64,000 nucleotides of DNA from Lysinibacillus xylanilyticus (GTDB lineage Bacteria; Bacillota; Bacilli; Bacillales_A; Planococcaceae). Below, piece by piece: positions 35,219 to 44,534 of this stretch. The notes beneath the pieces were generated by a model that worked only from the letters and a program-made list of their open reading frames with translations, was not told the origin of the DNA and made no database searches. Made by a program: the position numbers and the translations under genes. Location of the stretch: the NCBI RefSeq assembly GCF_001183605.1, contig NZ_LFXJ01000010.1, positions 496,001-560,000 of the forward strand. Reading direction: 5' to 3'. Position 1 is the first letter of the stretch. The number at the start of each line of letters is the position of its first letter.

Positions 35219-35813
35219 AACTTTTTTCGATAATAAATTGAATGGTATGAGCAAGTCCTGTGTGGAGTATACCTTCATTTCGCATTTGTTCACCTGTGAA
35301 AAAATGGATGATTTTATAAGGTTGACACCATTTTAGAACATCCAAAGGATTATATAAAAAATCAAGCTGTCTTGGGCCACCGGAGGCGTAAGGTAGTTGA
35401 TAAATTGAATAAAGTTCCATCATAATACGACCGCCAGGTTTTACAGAATTAACAATCCTCTTAAACACTTCTTGTTGCTGTTCAGCTGGAAAATGTCCAA
35501 ACACCATAATAGCAGCATCAAACATTTCTTCTGGCAGTTCATCTTGTAGTAAGTCAGTTAGCTTTGTATGAACTGATACATTATGTTTTTCTGCGAGCTG
35601 TTCTGTTTTTTTAAGACCGCTTTCCGCATAATCAAAGGCAGTTACCGTATGTCCCTGTAAAGCTAAAAATACAGCATTTCGACCTTCACCTTCGGCATAT
35701 GCAGCCACACTTGGATAATCCTTTAAATAGTGTACATAGTCTTCTATAAATGTATTTGGCTGCTCACCATAAACATATTCGGGTGTTTTAAATCGTTGAT
35801 CCCATGTGTTCAT
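35217..35813 (-). CDS. Class I SAM-dependent methyltransferase (TehB-like)
   Basis: 198 residues from ATG 35813, supported by GAGGAGTG 6 nt before; an ATG 5 codons upstream lies within this SD. Motif I is modified (VAAYAEGEGRNAVFLA, resembling the DLGCGxGRN of TehB), then VTAFDYAESGL (motif II, ribose-binding Asp) and VKPGGRIMMEL. The DxGCGxGRN to AYAEGEGRN change is typical of this Bacillus subgroup. Substrate unknown; tellurite or thiol methylation is only a family guess. Confidence 0.85.
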   Translation of the reverse strand: MNTWDQRFKTPEYVYGEQPNTFIEDYVHYLKDYPSVAAYAEGEGRNAVFLALQGHTVTAFDYAESGLKKTEQLAEKHNVSVHTKLTDLLQDELPEEMFDAAIMVFGHFPAEQQQEVFKRIVNSVKPGGRIMMELYSIYQLPYASGGPRQLDFLYNPLDVLKWCQPYKIIHFFTGEQMRNEGILHTGLAHTIQFIIEKS

Positions 35814-35986
35814 TCCATCACTCCTCATTAAATATTGTAAGAAAAATATGCTCTAGATTCGAATTTTCTGCTCATTTTCTTTGAAAGCAACTATGCGTTG
35901 CGAATTAGCAAATGATAACTTCTAGAAAAAAGTGTAATAATCCATTATTATTTGATCAAAATCCTATAAGTTGGAGGTGAAAATCA

Positions 35987-36328
35987 ATGAATTTAGAAAA
36001 CCGTTTAAAGGAATTGAGAGAACAACATAAGTATACACAGGATGATGTCGCGTGTTTTTTAAATATTTCAAGGCAATCTGTTTCAAAGTGGGAGTTAGGA
36101 AAGGGCTATCCTGATATTGATAATTTAAGAAGGTTAAGTGATTTATATAAAATTTCTTTAGACCAGCTTATTACAGGTGAAGAAAAATATCATACACAAG
36201 TAGCCTCTGATTCCTCTGATTCTAATGAATCGGATCATAAAACTGTTGGGGATTTTTTGTGGAGGCATTGGTGGCTTGTTTTTCCAGTATTTGGTATGCT
36301 TTCTACTTGGTTCTATTATTATTATTAA
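35987..36328 (+). CDS. XRE-type regulator with C-terminal membrane anchor
   Basis: 113 residues; HTH at about 5-60 (REQHKYTQDDVACFLNISRQSVSKWELGKGYPDIDNL), Ser/Asp-rich linker, then one hydrophobic segment (about 92-110, HWWLVFPVFGMLSTWFYYYY). Such membrane-tethered HTH proteins are common in Bacillales; regulon unknown. SD TTGGAGGTG. Confidence 0.85.
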   Translation: MNLENRLKELREQHKYTQDDVACFLNISRQSVSKWELGKGYPDIDNLRRLSDLYKISLDQLITGEEKYHTQVASDSSDSNESDHKTVGDFLWRHWWLVFPVFGMLSTWFYYYY

Positions 36329-36334
36329 TCGACA

Positions 36335-36362
36335 AAAAGCTACCTCTCTTTGAGGTAGCTTT
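36335..36362. terminator. Bidirectional terminator (XRE gene and speA)
   Basis: AAGCTACCTC and GAGGTAGCTT make a 10-bp stem around TCTTT; A-rich left flank and T-containing right flank serve the convergent genes. Confidence 0.82.
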
Positions 36363-36365
36363 GCA

Positions 36366-37835
36366 TTAAATAATAGGTTTGCGTTCTTTGATGACGCGAA
36401 TTGTTTTTAATGTTGTATCTTCCGGTCCTTGGACAGGTAACCCGGCTTCAATATTCATCTGAATATAACGAATATTCTCTTGAGTAATTATTTCCCCGGG
36501 AATAAAAATCGGAATACCTGGGGGATATACCATAACGAATTCTGCACAAATACAATTATCCGCTTCTGCAAGAGGAACAACTTCAGTATCTGCATAAAAT
36601 GCATCACGTGGTGACATTGCAAGTGCAGGAATTTCTGGTACATTGACCATTGTTTCAGTAATAGCAGCTTCTGAATCGAATGCTTTTGACATACGGCTAA
36701 GGGCATTGACGAGGAGATTAATTTCCTTTTTCGTATCACCTAGTGTCACTAAACATAAAATATTGTATAGATCCGATAATTCTACTTCAATATTTGCATT
36801 GTGACGAAGCCATTCTTCAGCCTGATGACCAGAGATACCTAAATCTTTAACACTTATTAATAGCTTTAAAGGATCCATATCATAAGTCGCTGATGAATTT
36901 AATTTTTCTCTACCAGCACATTTTAAATGTGGAATTTGGTTAATGCGTTTACGTGCATCCTTTGCCAAGCGAAGCGCATCATCAATTAAATCATAACCAT
37001 GGATTGCTAGCTGACGTCGTGCTGTGTCAAGAGAAGCAAGTAATGGATAAGATGTCGATGTCGTTGTGAGCATCGACAGGACAGCTTGTACACGTTTTGC
37101 AGAAACGAGTCCTTCACAAACATTTAAAATAGATGTTTGAGTCATAGAGCCACCAAGCTTATGTACGCTTGTTGCAGCCATATCAGCTCCAGCTTCCATA
37201 GCGGAGTATGGAAGATCATCATGAAATTTAATGTGTACACCATGTGCTTCGTCGACAACTACCGGAATATTGCGGCTATGGACTATTTCGACAATACGCT
37301 TTAAGTCAGCTGAGAAGCCGAAGTACGTTGGGTTAATAACAAGAACTGCCTTTGTATCTGGATAAGCATTTAAAGCTTTTTCAACAGCTTCAGGCGATAT
37401 TCCATGAGAAATACCATATTCACTGTCTACTTCAGGATGAATAAAAATCGGGATTGCACCAGCGAAAACAATCGCCGACATAATTGATTTATGAACATTC
37501 CGTGGTACTAGAATCTTATCACCTGGACCGACGACGGTCAGAATCATCGTCATGATGGCGCCACTAGTACCTTGAACGGAAAAGAATGTATGATCAGCAC
37601 CAAAGGCTTTGGCAGCAAGTGCTTGCGCTTCTTTAATGGCGCCCTTCGGTGAATGTAAATCGTCTAGTGGAGCAATATTAATTAAATCAATTGATAAAAC
37701 GTTGTCGCCGACGAATTCTCGGAACGCAGGGTCCATACCTTGACCTTTCTTATGGCCTGGAATATGGAACTGAATTGGATGTCTGTTCCGATGTTTAAGT
37801 AATACGTCGAACAATGGAGTCTCTAATTGTGACAA
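36366..37835 (-). CDS. speA: Arginine decarboxylase SpeA (PLP fold I)
   Basis: 489 residues from TTG 37835, chosen because it gives MSQLETPL, aligned with B. subtilis SpeA (MSQHETPL, 490 aa), and GAGGTGG lies upstream; a GTG at 37847 lies within that SD region. PLP lysine in SVHKLGGS, VDEAHGVH upstream, FHIPGHKKGQGMDP at the N-terminus. It makes agmatine from arginine, the first step to putrescine/spermidine, and so links to the polyamine transporter at 1-807. Confidence 0.95.
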   Translation of the reverse strand: MSQLETPLFDVLLKHRNRHPIQFHIPGHKKGQGMDPAFREFVGDNVLSIDLINIAPLDDLHSPKGAIKEAQALAAKAFGADHTFFSVQGTSGAIMTMILTVVGPGDKILVPRNVHKSIMSAIVFAGAIPIFIHPEVDSEYGISHGISPEAVEKALNAYPDTKAVLVINPTYFGFSADLKRIVEIVHSRNIPVVVDEAHGVHIKFHDDLPYSAMEAGADMAATSVHKLGGSMTQTSILNVCEGLVSAKRVQAVLSMLTTTSTSYPLLASLDTARRQLAIHGYDLIDDALRLAKDARKRINQIPHLKCAGREKLNSSATYDMDPLKLLISVKDLGISGHQAEEWLRHNANIEVELSDLYNILCLVTLGDTKKEINLLVNALSRMSKAFDSEAAITETMVNVPEIPALAMSPRDAFYADTEVVPLAEADNCICAEFVMVYPPGIPIFIPGEIITQENIRYIQMNIEAGLPVQGPEDTTLKTIRVIKERKPII

Positions 37836-37986
37836 CGCAGGTACCACCTCACTTTATAATATGTAAGAAAACAAATGAATTATAGCACCAAATTGCAAGA
37901 AAAAATAGACTTTACAGAAAAAAATAAAAATAAAAGGATTTTTTGATAATTTCGAGAAATTAGTATCGAAGGAAAGGGGAGATACT

Positions 37987-38943
37987 ATGAATTGGAATAC
38001 ACGTGTAACGGAGCTTTTAAATATTAAACACCCAATTATTCAAGGGGGATTAGCCTATTTAGCATATGCGGATTTAGCAGCAGCGGTGTCGAATGCTGGA
38101 GGACTAGGGCAAATAACAGCAATGAGTTTACGAGATCCTGACTTATTGCGCGCAGAGATTCATAAACTACGAACATTAACGGATAAACCGTTTGGCGTAA
38201 ATTTTGCAATTGGTATGTATGGTACTGGTTATGAAGATATGGTACGTGTTGCAGTAGAAGAAAAGGTACCAGTTGTTACAATGACTGGCGGGAATCCTGC
38301 ACCGATTTTTGATATTTTAGAAGGAACGGATATTAAAAAATTAGTACTTGTTGCTGCACGTAGACAAGCTCAAAAGGCGGAAGAGCTGGGCGCAGATGCT
38401 GTTATGGTTGTTGGGCAAGAGGGCGGAGGTCATCTTGGACGCGATGATATTGGAACAATGGTACTTGTGCCACAGGTTGTAGATAGTGTGAAAATACCTG
38501 TTATTGCCTCGGGTGGAATTGGCGATGGCCGTGGCTGGATGGCAGCTCATGCACTAGGAGCAGAGGGAATTGAAATGGGCACGCGTTTTATAGCGACAAA
38601 GGAATGTGTTGATGCTTCTGAGGCTTATAAAGAAGCCTTAATCGCAAGCACCGAGGCAGATACGACTGTTATAAAACGCTCTATAGGTGCACCAGCAAGA
38701 GCGTTGAGCAGTGAATTTACGGAAAAGATTTTAGAAATTGAGCGAACTACACCTACGTATGAGGCCTTAAAAGATTATATTAGTGGGAAAGCAAATAAAC
38801 GTTTTATTTATGATGGCGAAAAAAATGAAGGGATTGGCTGGGCTGGACAAGTTACAGGAATGATTCATGATATTCCAACAGTCGAGGAGCTAATCACTCG
38901 AATGCTTGCAGAAGCAGAAAGTATTCGGGTAAAATGGGCTTAA
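37987..38943 (+). CDS. Nitronate monooxygenase / FabK-like FMN oxidoreductase
   Basis: 318 residues; TIM barrel with IIQGGLAYLAYADLAAAVSNAGGLG near the N-terminus, VVGQEGGGHLGRDD (FMN/active-site loop), IASGGIGDGRGWMAAHALGAEGIEMGTRF (phosphate binding). The family contains nitronate monooxygenases (2-nitropropane dioxygenase) and FabK enoyl-ACP reductases; FabK neighbours are absent, so the former is favoured. SD GAAAGGGGAG. Confidence 0.88.
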   Translation: MNWNTRVTELLNIKHPIIQGGLAYLAYADLAAAVSNAGGLGQITAMSLRDPDLLRAEIHKLRTLTDKPFGVNFAIGMYGTGYEDMVRVAVEEKVPVVTMTGGNPAPIFDILEGTDIKKLVLVAARRQAQKAEELGADAVMVVGQEGGGHLGRDDIGTMVLVPQVVDSVKIPVIASGGIGDGRGWMAAHALGAEGIEMGTRFIATKECVDASEAYKEALIASTEADTTVIKRSIGAPARALSSEFTEKILEIERTTPTYEALKDYISGKANKRFIYDGEKNEGIGWAGQVTGMIHDIPTVEELITRMLAEAESIRVKWA

Positions 38944-39082
38944 CGAACCAGGCACAGAGAATAAAGAAGACACAAAAACAAAAAATCAAAAGATATAAAT
39001 TGTGTCACAGTAGAGATGTCTACATTTTTTTAGAAATGTATGTTTTCGTATCGGGTCAGTAACATAAAGGTGGTTATGTCCA

Positions 39083-39370
39083 ATGGAATACTCTTATCCG
39101 TTTTCAACTGATTGGTCAACTGAGGAAATTGTTGATGTTGTCCAATTTTTTGAAGGAATAGAACAAGCTTATGAAAAAGGCATTAAGCGTGAAGTAATGA
39201 TGGCGAAATATCGTCGTTTTAAAGAAATTGTCCCTTCGCAAGCCGAGGAAAAAACAATTTTTCGTGAATTTGAAGAAGCAAGTGGCTATGTCAGTTACCC
39301 TGTTGTGAAACAAACAAAAGAAGCAACTGATGGTACAATTATTAAAGTTGCACCAAAGCAACGTAGATAA
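39083..39370 (+). CDS. yktA: UPF0223 family protein YktA
   Basis: 95 residues; [33 protein letters not shown] is characteristic of UPF0223. Predicted soluble and helical. Function unknown. Gene order speA-yktA-yktB-yktC is that of B. subtilis except for the FMN oxidoreductase inserted after speA. Confidence 0.93.
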   Translation: MEYSYPFSTDWSTEEIVDVVQFFEGIEQAYEKGIKREVMMAKYRRFKEIVPSQAEEKTIFREFEEASGYVSYPVVKQTKEATDGTIIKVAPKQRR

Positions 39371-39406
39371 AAAAGTGGACGTGAGTATTCTCACGTCCAC
39401 TTTTTT
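39369..39406. terminator. Strong bidirectional terminator after yktA
   Basis: AAAAGTGGACGTGAG pairs perfectly with CTCACGTCCACTTTT around TATT, with A- and T-runs on the two sides; it can serve yktA and the convergent yktB. In 39407-39671 a second short inverted repeat, TTAACAC / GTGTTAA (39418-39437), is the only further structure seen. Confidence 0.93.
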
Positions 39407-39671
39407 ATCTGATAACTTAACACTATCTCTGTGTTAAAAATAAGCATGTTTCATATACTACATAAACAAAATAAAGCATTTTCCTATTTTTAGAAAAAAG
39501 GAAAAAATAAATAATCTCCTCAAACTTCCATCTGTAAGAATATTCCTCGAACAAATTTTTGTTTACTAGGGATAATAACGTAAAATTTCCACAATATATA
39601 AATATAAGGTTTGGTCAATGAAATTTATTTAGTTATTATGTCACAAAGCTTGAAGCACAATCCGTCAAACT

Positions 39672-40298
39672 TTATTTTCCAACAATGATGTTATAAATAG
39701 GGAGTAAACGGCTATAGGTTTCTTCGGTTAATTGATGAAGTTGACTCGCTGACAGTTTGACAGCTTGATCTTTTGGAATATGACGACCTACTAAAAACTC
39801 TCCTTTTTTAACATCACGTAATCGGATAAGTAATTCATCTAGCTTGTCTTCCTTTGCATCTTGCATGGAGATTGCTCCTGGAGACATATGATCCCCAGAA
39901 ACAATGAAATCGTCAGGAAGCTGCTGTAACATTGCTTTGTTGGCAATTAAACGTTCTGCCATCACATTTTTTTGTGGAGCTTCATAAATAATAGCTAAGA
40001 CGATGAATAAATGTGTGCTCCAAAGACCAATCTGAAAGTGAGGTAATGATTTATAACCTCTTTTGTACGGAGCGAAGGCAACCCAGCTGTCATTTGGGGG
40101 ATTTACTGTTCTACGCGCATGCTTCGCAACATGAGGATAAAATTCTTCTCCAAGATGACTTGAAAAGTAGGAAGAAAAATCCTCTCCAAGCGATTGGAAT
40201 TTTGGTCGTACACATACATTTAATGCATCCATTCTTTGTTCTAAACCGTCTATTTGAAAAACATTGAAGTCTTTGTTAGTCCACTTTATTTTCGGCAT
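39672..40298 (-). CDS. yktB: UPF0637/DUF1054 family protein YktB
   Basis: 208 residues; FNVFQIDGLEQRM, WVAFAPYKRGYKSLPHFQIGLW and GDHMSP are family signatures. Soluble alpha/beta protein of unknown function, conserved in Bacillaceae next to yktA/yktC. SD GAAAGGAG. Confidence 0.93.
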   Translation of the reverse strand: MPKIKWTNKDFNVFQIDGLEQRMDALNVCVRPKFQSLGEDFSSYFSSHLGEEFYPHVAKHARRTVNPPNDSWVAFAPYKRGYKSLPHFQIGLWSTHLFIVLAIIYEAPQKNVMAERLIANKAMLQQLPDDFIVSGDHMSPGAISMQDAKEDKLDELLIRLRDVKKGEFLVGRHIPKDQAVKLSASQLHQLTEETYSRLLPIYNIIVGK

Positions 40299-40419
40299 TT
40301 TTATTAACTCCTTTCGATTTATAAGGTTTATTTTATAAGGAAAATGGGAAAAAATCTTATAACAAGCACTTTATTGAATGTGATAAGTTTTTGAAAAAAT
40401 AAAAAAGGAAGTGATTTTT

Positions 40420-40617
40420 ATGAAACCAATCGTAAAAATTATACGTAAAGTCGACATTGAAAAGCAATATGAACACATTTTACAATTAGAATTAGATTAT
40501 GAATTAGCCTCGCTATTCTCGGCAATGAATGAAAAAAATGAGATTGAAATTGAAAAAAGCAAAAAACGTTTGGCTGAAATTCAGCTGGAACTTGAAAGCT
40601 TGCACGCCTATGCGTAA
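40420..40617 (+). CDS. Small helical protein of unknown function
   Basis: 65 residues from ATG 40420 (SD AAAAGGAAGTG; a GTG at 40411 overlaps the SD). Highly charged, with heptad-like Leu/Ile spacing over nearly its whole length (EKQYEHILQLELDYELASLF... KSKKRLAEIQLELESLHA), so probably a coiled coil. B. subtilis has a small gene (ykzI) at a similar place near yktB; equivalence is possible but unchecked. Terminator at 40641. Confidence 0.8.
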   Translation: MKPIVKIIRKVDIEKQYEHILQLELDYELASLFSAMNEKNEIEIEKSKKRLAEIQLELESLHAYA

Positions 40618-40640
40618 TGAAAATTTTATACCGATTTGAA

Positions 40641-40681
40641 AAATCACTTGCTGAATATTCCGACAGCAGGTGATTTTTATT
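40641..40681 (+). terminator. Intrinsic terminator
   Basis: AAAATCACTTGCTG pairs with CAGCAGGTGATTTT (one wobble) over a 10-nt loop, followed by TATT. Confidence 0.88.
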
Positions 40682-40823
40682 GCTACAAAGGGTAAAATAG
40701 ACAGTATATCATAATGGAAAGTAATATTTTCAGGGAAGAATTATGAGCTACTTATTAACAAAAACATATTTTATGTAGGCTAAAAGCATAGGGCCTTTTC
40801 TTATAATCGAAGGGTGGGTTTTT

Positions 40824-41618
40824 ATGGATTTACAACAAATTGATCAATTTGCGAAAAGTATTATATATGAAGCGGGTAGCCGTATTCAAGAGGCCTTTTC
40901 GTACAATCTAGTTATCGAGACAAAATCAAGTGCAAATGACCTTGTCACAAATATTGACCGTGAAACAGAATTATTTTTTATCGAAAAAATACGAGGTTTC
41001 GATCCAACCCACAAAATCTTAGGGGAAGAGGGAATGGGAGAGAAAGTAGAGTCGTTAGAAGGTGTTGTATGGATTATTGATCCAATCGATGGCACGATGA
41101 ATTTTGTGAAACAACATCGTCATTTTATGATTTCTATCGGTATTTTTGTTAATGGGGTAGGCAAACTTGGTTACATATTTGATGTAATGCGTGAAGATTT
41201 ATTTTATGCTATTGCAGGCGAAGGGGCATGGTACAATGACTCACCATTACGTAAATTGCAGTCAGTTAAAATAGAGGAATCGGTCATTGGTATAAACGCC
41301 CACTGGGTAGCACCAAACCGACATATTCACCATGAAAAAGTAATTGAAATGGTTCGGAAAGTACGTGGTACGCGATCATATGGTTCGGCCGCAATGGAAA
41401 TAGCGTTTGTTGTCAGTGGTAAACTAGATGCTTATGTATCTATGAGATTATCGCCGTGGGATATTGCTGGAGGTACGATTATAGCTAAGGAAGTTGGTGC
41501 TATTGCCACTAATTTACATGGAGAGGGCTTTGATTTCTTGCATCAGGATACGTTTATCATTGCCAATCCTTCTATACACAAAGAGTTATTAGAAAACTAT
41601 ATTGTGCCTTATGAATAA
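40824..41618 (+). CDS. suhB: Inositol monophosphatase family phosphatase (SuhB/YktC)
   Basis: 264 residues; metal-binding GEEG near residue 70, DPIDGTMNF near 90 and WDIAGG near 213, all ligands of the Mg2+-dependent phosphatases present. B. subtilis YktC has inositol-1-phosphatase and fructose-1,6-bisphosphatase-type activity. Cytoplasmic. Monocistronic with terminator at 41619. Confidence 0.93.
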   Translation: MDLQQIDQFAKSIIYEAGSRIQEAFSYNLVIETKSSANDLVTNIDRETELFFIEKIRGFDPTHKILGEEGMGEKVESLEGVVWIIDPIDGTMNFVKQHRHFMISIGIFVNGVGKLGYIFDVMREDLFYAIAGEGAWYNDSPLRKLQSVKIEESVIGINAHWVAPNRHIHHEKVIEMVRKVRGTRSYGSAAMEIAFVVSGKLDAYVSMRLSPWDIAGGTIIAKEVGAIATNLHGEGFDFLHQDTFIIANPSIHKELLENYIVPYE

Positions 41619-41653
41619 AAAGGAGCCGTCTATTTTTAGACAGGCTCCTTCTT
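41619..41653. terminator. Bidirectional terminator (suhB and ylaF)
   Basis: AAGGAGCC and GGCTCCTT, with inner TCTA / TAGA pairing, form a stem with A/T flanks suited to both convergent genes. Confidence 0.85.
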
Positions 41654-41673
41654 ACATTAGCAATCAACTCTTA

Positions 41674-41859
41674 TTAAAGTAAACCTTGCTCACGCAGTTT
41701 ACGTTTCATTTTAAAGGCTGTCATGAAGATGACACAAGTAGCCACAATGCCTGCTATTATACCTAATACACTACTAACTGCCACTGAATATCCGATAGAA
41801 CACATTGCTAAAACAGCCGCTAATGCGTAAACGCCCATTACGAATTTTGCACGATTCAT
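41674..41859 (-). CDS. ylaF: YlaF family small membrane protein (DUF5325)
   Basis: 61 residues with two hydrophobic helices (about 5-25 and 29-49) and a basic tail (KMKRKLREQGLL). Position next to typA and size fit B. subtilis YlaF. Divergent from typA. Function unknown. Confidence 0.85.
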   Translation of the reverse strand: MNRAKFVMGVYALAAVLAMCSIGYSVAVSSVLGIIAGIVATCVIFMTAFKMKRKLREQGLL

Positions 41860-41927
41860 AGCCGAGCCTCCTATATTAAAAATTTGTAATGCAAATATAT
41901 TTTTTTAGAATGATGTAAATTCTAATA

Positions 41928-41957
41928 AGGACATTTCTATCCTTCTTGTGCTATAAT
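41928..41957 (+). promoter_or_regulatory. Probable typA promoter
   Basis: TATAAT (41952-41957) is perfect; the -35 AGGACA (41928-41933) matches TTGACA at 4 of 6 with an 18-bp spacer. 42 nt before the start codon. Confidence 0.55.
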
Positions 41958-41998
41958 ATCACAGTTAAACATTCGAAAAAAGAATATGGAGTGGAATA

Positions 41999-43843
41999 AT
42001 GACAAACTTACGTCAAGATCTTCGCAATATCGCAATTATCGCACACGTTGACCATGGTAAAACTACTTTAGTCGACCAATTACTAAAACAATCAGGTACA
42101 TTCCGTTCAAACGAACGTGTTGAAGAACGTGCAATGGACTCTAACGATATTGAACGCGAACGTGGTATTACGATTTTAGCTAAAAATACAGCAGTAAACT
42201 TTGAAGGAACTCGTATCAACATCCTTGATACGCCTGGACACGCTGACTTCGGTGGTGAGGTAGAACGTATTTTAAAAATGGTAGATGGCGTTGTACTAGT
42301 TGTCGATGCGTATGAGGGTTGTATGCCACAAACACGTTTTGTGTTGAAAAAAGCATTAGAACAACGTTTAACACCAATCGTTGTTGTTAATAAAGTAGAC
42401 AAAGATTCAGCTCGTCCACTAGAAGTAGTAGATGAAGTACTTGAATTATTCATTGAACTAGGTGCAGATGAAGATCAATTAGACTTCCCTGTTGTGTATG
42501 CTTCAGGTGTAAATGGTACAGCTTCTTTAGACGCTGATCCATCTAAGCAAGAAGCGGATATGGAATGTCTATTTAAGAAAATTATCGAAGCTATTCCAGC
42601 ACCAATTGATAACTCAGAAGAGCCATTACAATTCCAAGTAGCTTTACTTGACTATAATGACTTTGTTGGACGTATCGGTATTGGTCGCGTATTCCGCGGA
42701 ACAATTTCTGTAGGTCAACAAGTATCTCTTATGAAGTTAGACGGAACAGTGAAAAACTTCCGTGTAACGAAAATCTTTGGTTTCTTCGGCTTAAAACGTG
42801 AAGAAGTTGAGACAGCAAAAGCTGGTGACTTAATCGCCGTTTCAGGTATGGAAGACATCAACGTTGGTGAAACAGTTTGCCCTGTTGAGCACCCAGAAGC
42901 GCTAACGCCATTACGTATTGATGAGCCAACTTTACAAATGACTTTCTTAGTAAACAATTCTCCATTCGCAGGTCGTGAAGGGAAATGGGTTACTTCTCGT
43001 AAAGTAGAAGAGCGTTTACGTGCTCAATTACAAACAGACGTATCTTTACGTGTTGAAGATACTGATTCTCCAGATGCTTGGACAGTTTCAGGTCGTGGGG
43101 AGCTTCACTTATCTATCCTTATCGAAAACATGCGTCGTGAAGGCTTCGAATTACAAGTGTCAAAACCACAAGTAATCGTGCGTGAAATCGACGGCGTGAA
43201 ATGTGAACCTTACGAACGCGTTCAAATCGATGTGCCTGAAGAAAATGTTGGTTCAATTATTGAATCAATTGGTACACGTAAAGGTGAAATGCTTGATATG
43301 GTGAACAACGGCAGTGGTCAAGTTCGTTTAACGTTCTTAGTACCAGCTCGTGGATTAATCGGTTATACAACTGAATTCATGTCGATGACAAAAGGTTTCG
43401 GTATTATCAACCATACGTTCGATTGCTATCAACCATTATTACCAGGAAAAATTGGTGGCCGTCACCAAGGTGTACTAGTTTCAATGGAAACTGGTAAATC
43501 AACAACTTATGGTATGATGCAAATTGAAGACCGTGGTACACTGTTCTTGGAGCCAGGTACAGATATTTACGAAGGTATGATCGTTGGAGAAAATACTCGT
43601 GACGCTGATATCACTGTAAACATCACAAAAATGAAACAAAAAACAAACATCCGTTCAGCAAACAAAGACCAAACGAATGTTATTAAAAAGCCACGTATTT
43701 TATCACTAGAAGAAGCGCTTGAATACTTAGGTGATGACGAGTACTTAGAAATCACACCAGAATCTATTCGCCTTCGTAAACAAATTCTAGATAAAAACGA
43801 ACGTGAGAAAGCGGCGAAAAAATTACGTAACGCAGAACAATAA
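41999..43843 (+). CDS. typA: Ribosome-associated GTPase TypA/BipA
   Basis: 614 residues; G1 AHVDHGKTTL (16-25), G2 RGITI, G3 DTPGHAD, G4 NKVD, then the EF-G-like domains II, III and V and the TypA-specific C-terminal domain (NHTFDCYQPLLPGKIGGRHQGVLVSMETGKSTTYGM). It acts on ribosomes in assembly, stress and low-temperature growth. SD GGAGTGG. Confidence 0.97.
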   Translation: MTNLRQDLRNIAIIAHVDHGKTTLVDQLLKQSGTFRSNERVEERAMDSNDIERERGITILAKNTAVNFEGTRINILDTPGHADFGGEVERILKMVDGVVLVVDAYEGCMPQTRFVLKKALEQRLTPIVVVNKVDKDSARPLEVVDEVLELFIELGADEDQLDFPVVYASGVNGTASLDADPSKQEADMECLFKKIIEAIPAPIDNSEEPLQFQVALLDYNDFVGRIGIGRVFRGTISVGQQVSLMKLDGTVKNFRVTKIFGFFGLKREEVETAKAGDLIAVSGMEDINVGETVCPVEHPEALTPLRIDEPTLQMTFLVNNSPFAGREGKWVTSRKVEERLRAQLQTDVSLRVEDTDSPDAWTVSGRGELHLSILIENMRREGFELQVSKPQVIVREIDGVKCEPYERVQIDVPEENVGSIIESIGTRKGEMLDMVNNGSGQVRLTFLVPARGLIGYTTEFMSMTKGFGIINHTFDCYQPLLPGKIGGRHQGVLVSMETGKSTTYGMMQIEDRGTLFLEPGTDIYEGMIVGENTRDADITVNITKMKQKTNIRSANKDQTNVIKKPRILSLEEALEYLGDDEYLEITPESIRLRKQILDKNEREKAAKKLRNAEQ

Positions 43844-43873
43844 TTTTCCGCTGACATGAAAGGAAGAGGAGTC

Positions 43874-44272
43874 TTGGATATAAAGTCCGCTTTATTGGGT
43901 GAACTAAATGTTATTCAAGTTGCTGCATCAACAAATGCAGAGGAAACAACAAAGGTTTATGAGAGAATGGCTGGTATAACAAGATTTTTATATGAAAATT
44001 TACCGAGCTATGACATTGCAGGCTTCGTTGTATTTCTTCTTGTATTTGTACTTTCTGCAATTGTCTATAAATTAGGCTTTGCAAAGAAGTTAAAGCTATC
44101 TCAAAATATTGTCATTTATGCGTTCCTATTCCTGGGATGTATTATGTTGACATTTTTCGCGTTATTCCTACCTATGATTGAGGGTCTCATCGTAGCGGCG
44201 TTAATTTTGATTATATATAAAACACGTATGTGGCGTGAAAAAAGAGAAGAGCAACAAGCTGCCAATCAATGA
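43874..44272 (+). CDS. ylaH: YlaH-like membrane protein
   Basis: TTG 43874 is chosen because AGGAAGAGGAG lies before it; ATG 43856 in frame has no SD. About 132 residues; three hydrophobic segments (about 48-65, 75-100, 102-118 from the longer start) and a basic, Gln-rich tail. Position after typA is as in B. subtilis. Function unknown. Confidence 0.85.
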   Translation: MDIKSALLGELNVIQVAASTNAEETTKVYERMAGITRFLYENLPSYDIAGFVVFLLVFVLSAIVYKLGFAKKLKLSQNIVIYAFLFLGCIMLTFFALFLPMIEGLIVAALILIIYKTRMWREKREEQQAANQ

Positions 44273-44322
44273 GAGTAGCTTGGCTCCTATACCGTGAAAC
44301 TTGTATTGAGTTTTTAAGTAAT

Positions 44323-44362
44323 AAAACAGCCTTAGCATTAATTTGCTAAGGCTGTTTTATTT
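44323..44362 (+). terminator. Terminator after ylaH
   Basis: AAAACAGCCTTAGCA pairs with TGCTAAGGCTGTTTT around TTAATT, then ATTT. Confidence 0.92.
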
Positions 44363-44378
44363 GGTATAGTAAAAAATT

Positions 44379-44522
44379 TTATCGTTTTAAGCCATCTACA
44401 TATAAACGATTGGTTACGGAACCCATTTTCAATCGATTGTGTCTCTCAAACCTAAATTGATTGGCACCTAAATCTTCTGGTATGAATAAGTTAATGTCGA
44501 TAGGCTTATTTTCATCAATCAA
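44379..44522 (-). pseudogene. Possible remnant of a C-terminal coding segment
   Basis: A minus-strand frame of 47 codons ends in TAA at 44379 and reads as protein-like sequence (NKPIDINLFIPEDLGAN, then FERHNRLKMGSVTNRLYVDGLKR). It has no SD and its upstream end runs into the substrate-binding protein gene. It could be the tail of a gene displaced by the transporter operon, or chance. I cannot assign a family. Confidence 0.25.
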
Positions 44523-44534
44523 GGAGGAAATGGA

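Noticed and set aside
40411-40419. GTG start for the small helical protein
   Set aside because: It overlaps the SD that fits ATG 40420.
44401-44534. TPP riboswitch before the NitT/TauT-type operon
   Set aside because: No THI-box core (CUGAGA or the ACCUGA-type helix) is seen in the leader, so thiamine-precursor control is not supported.
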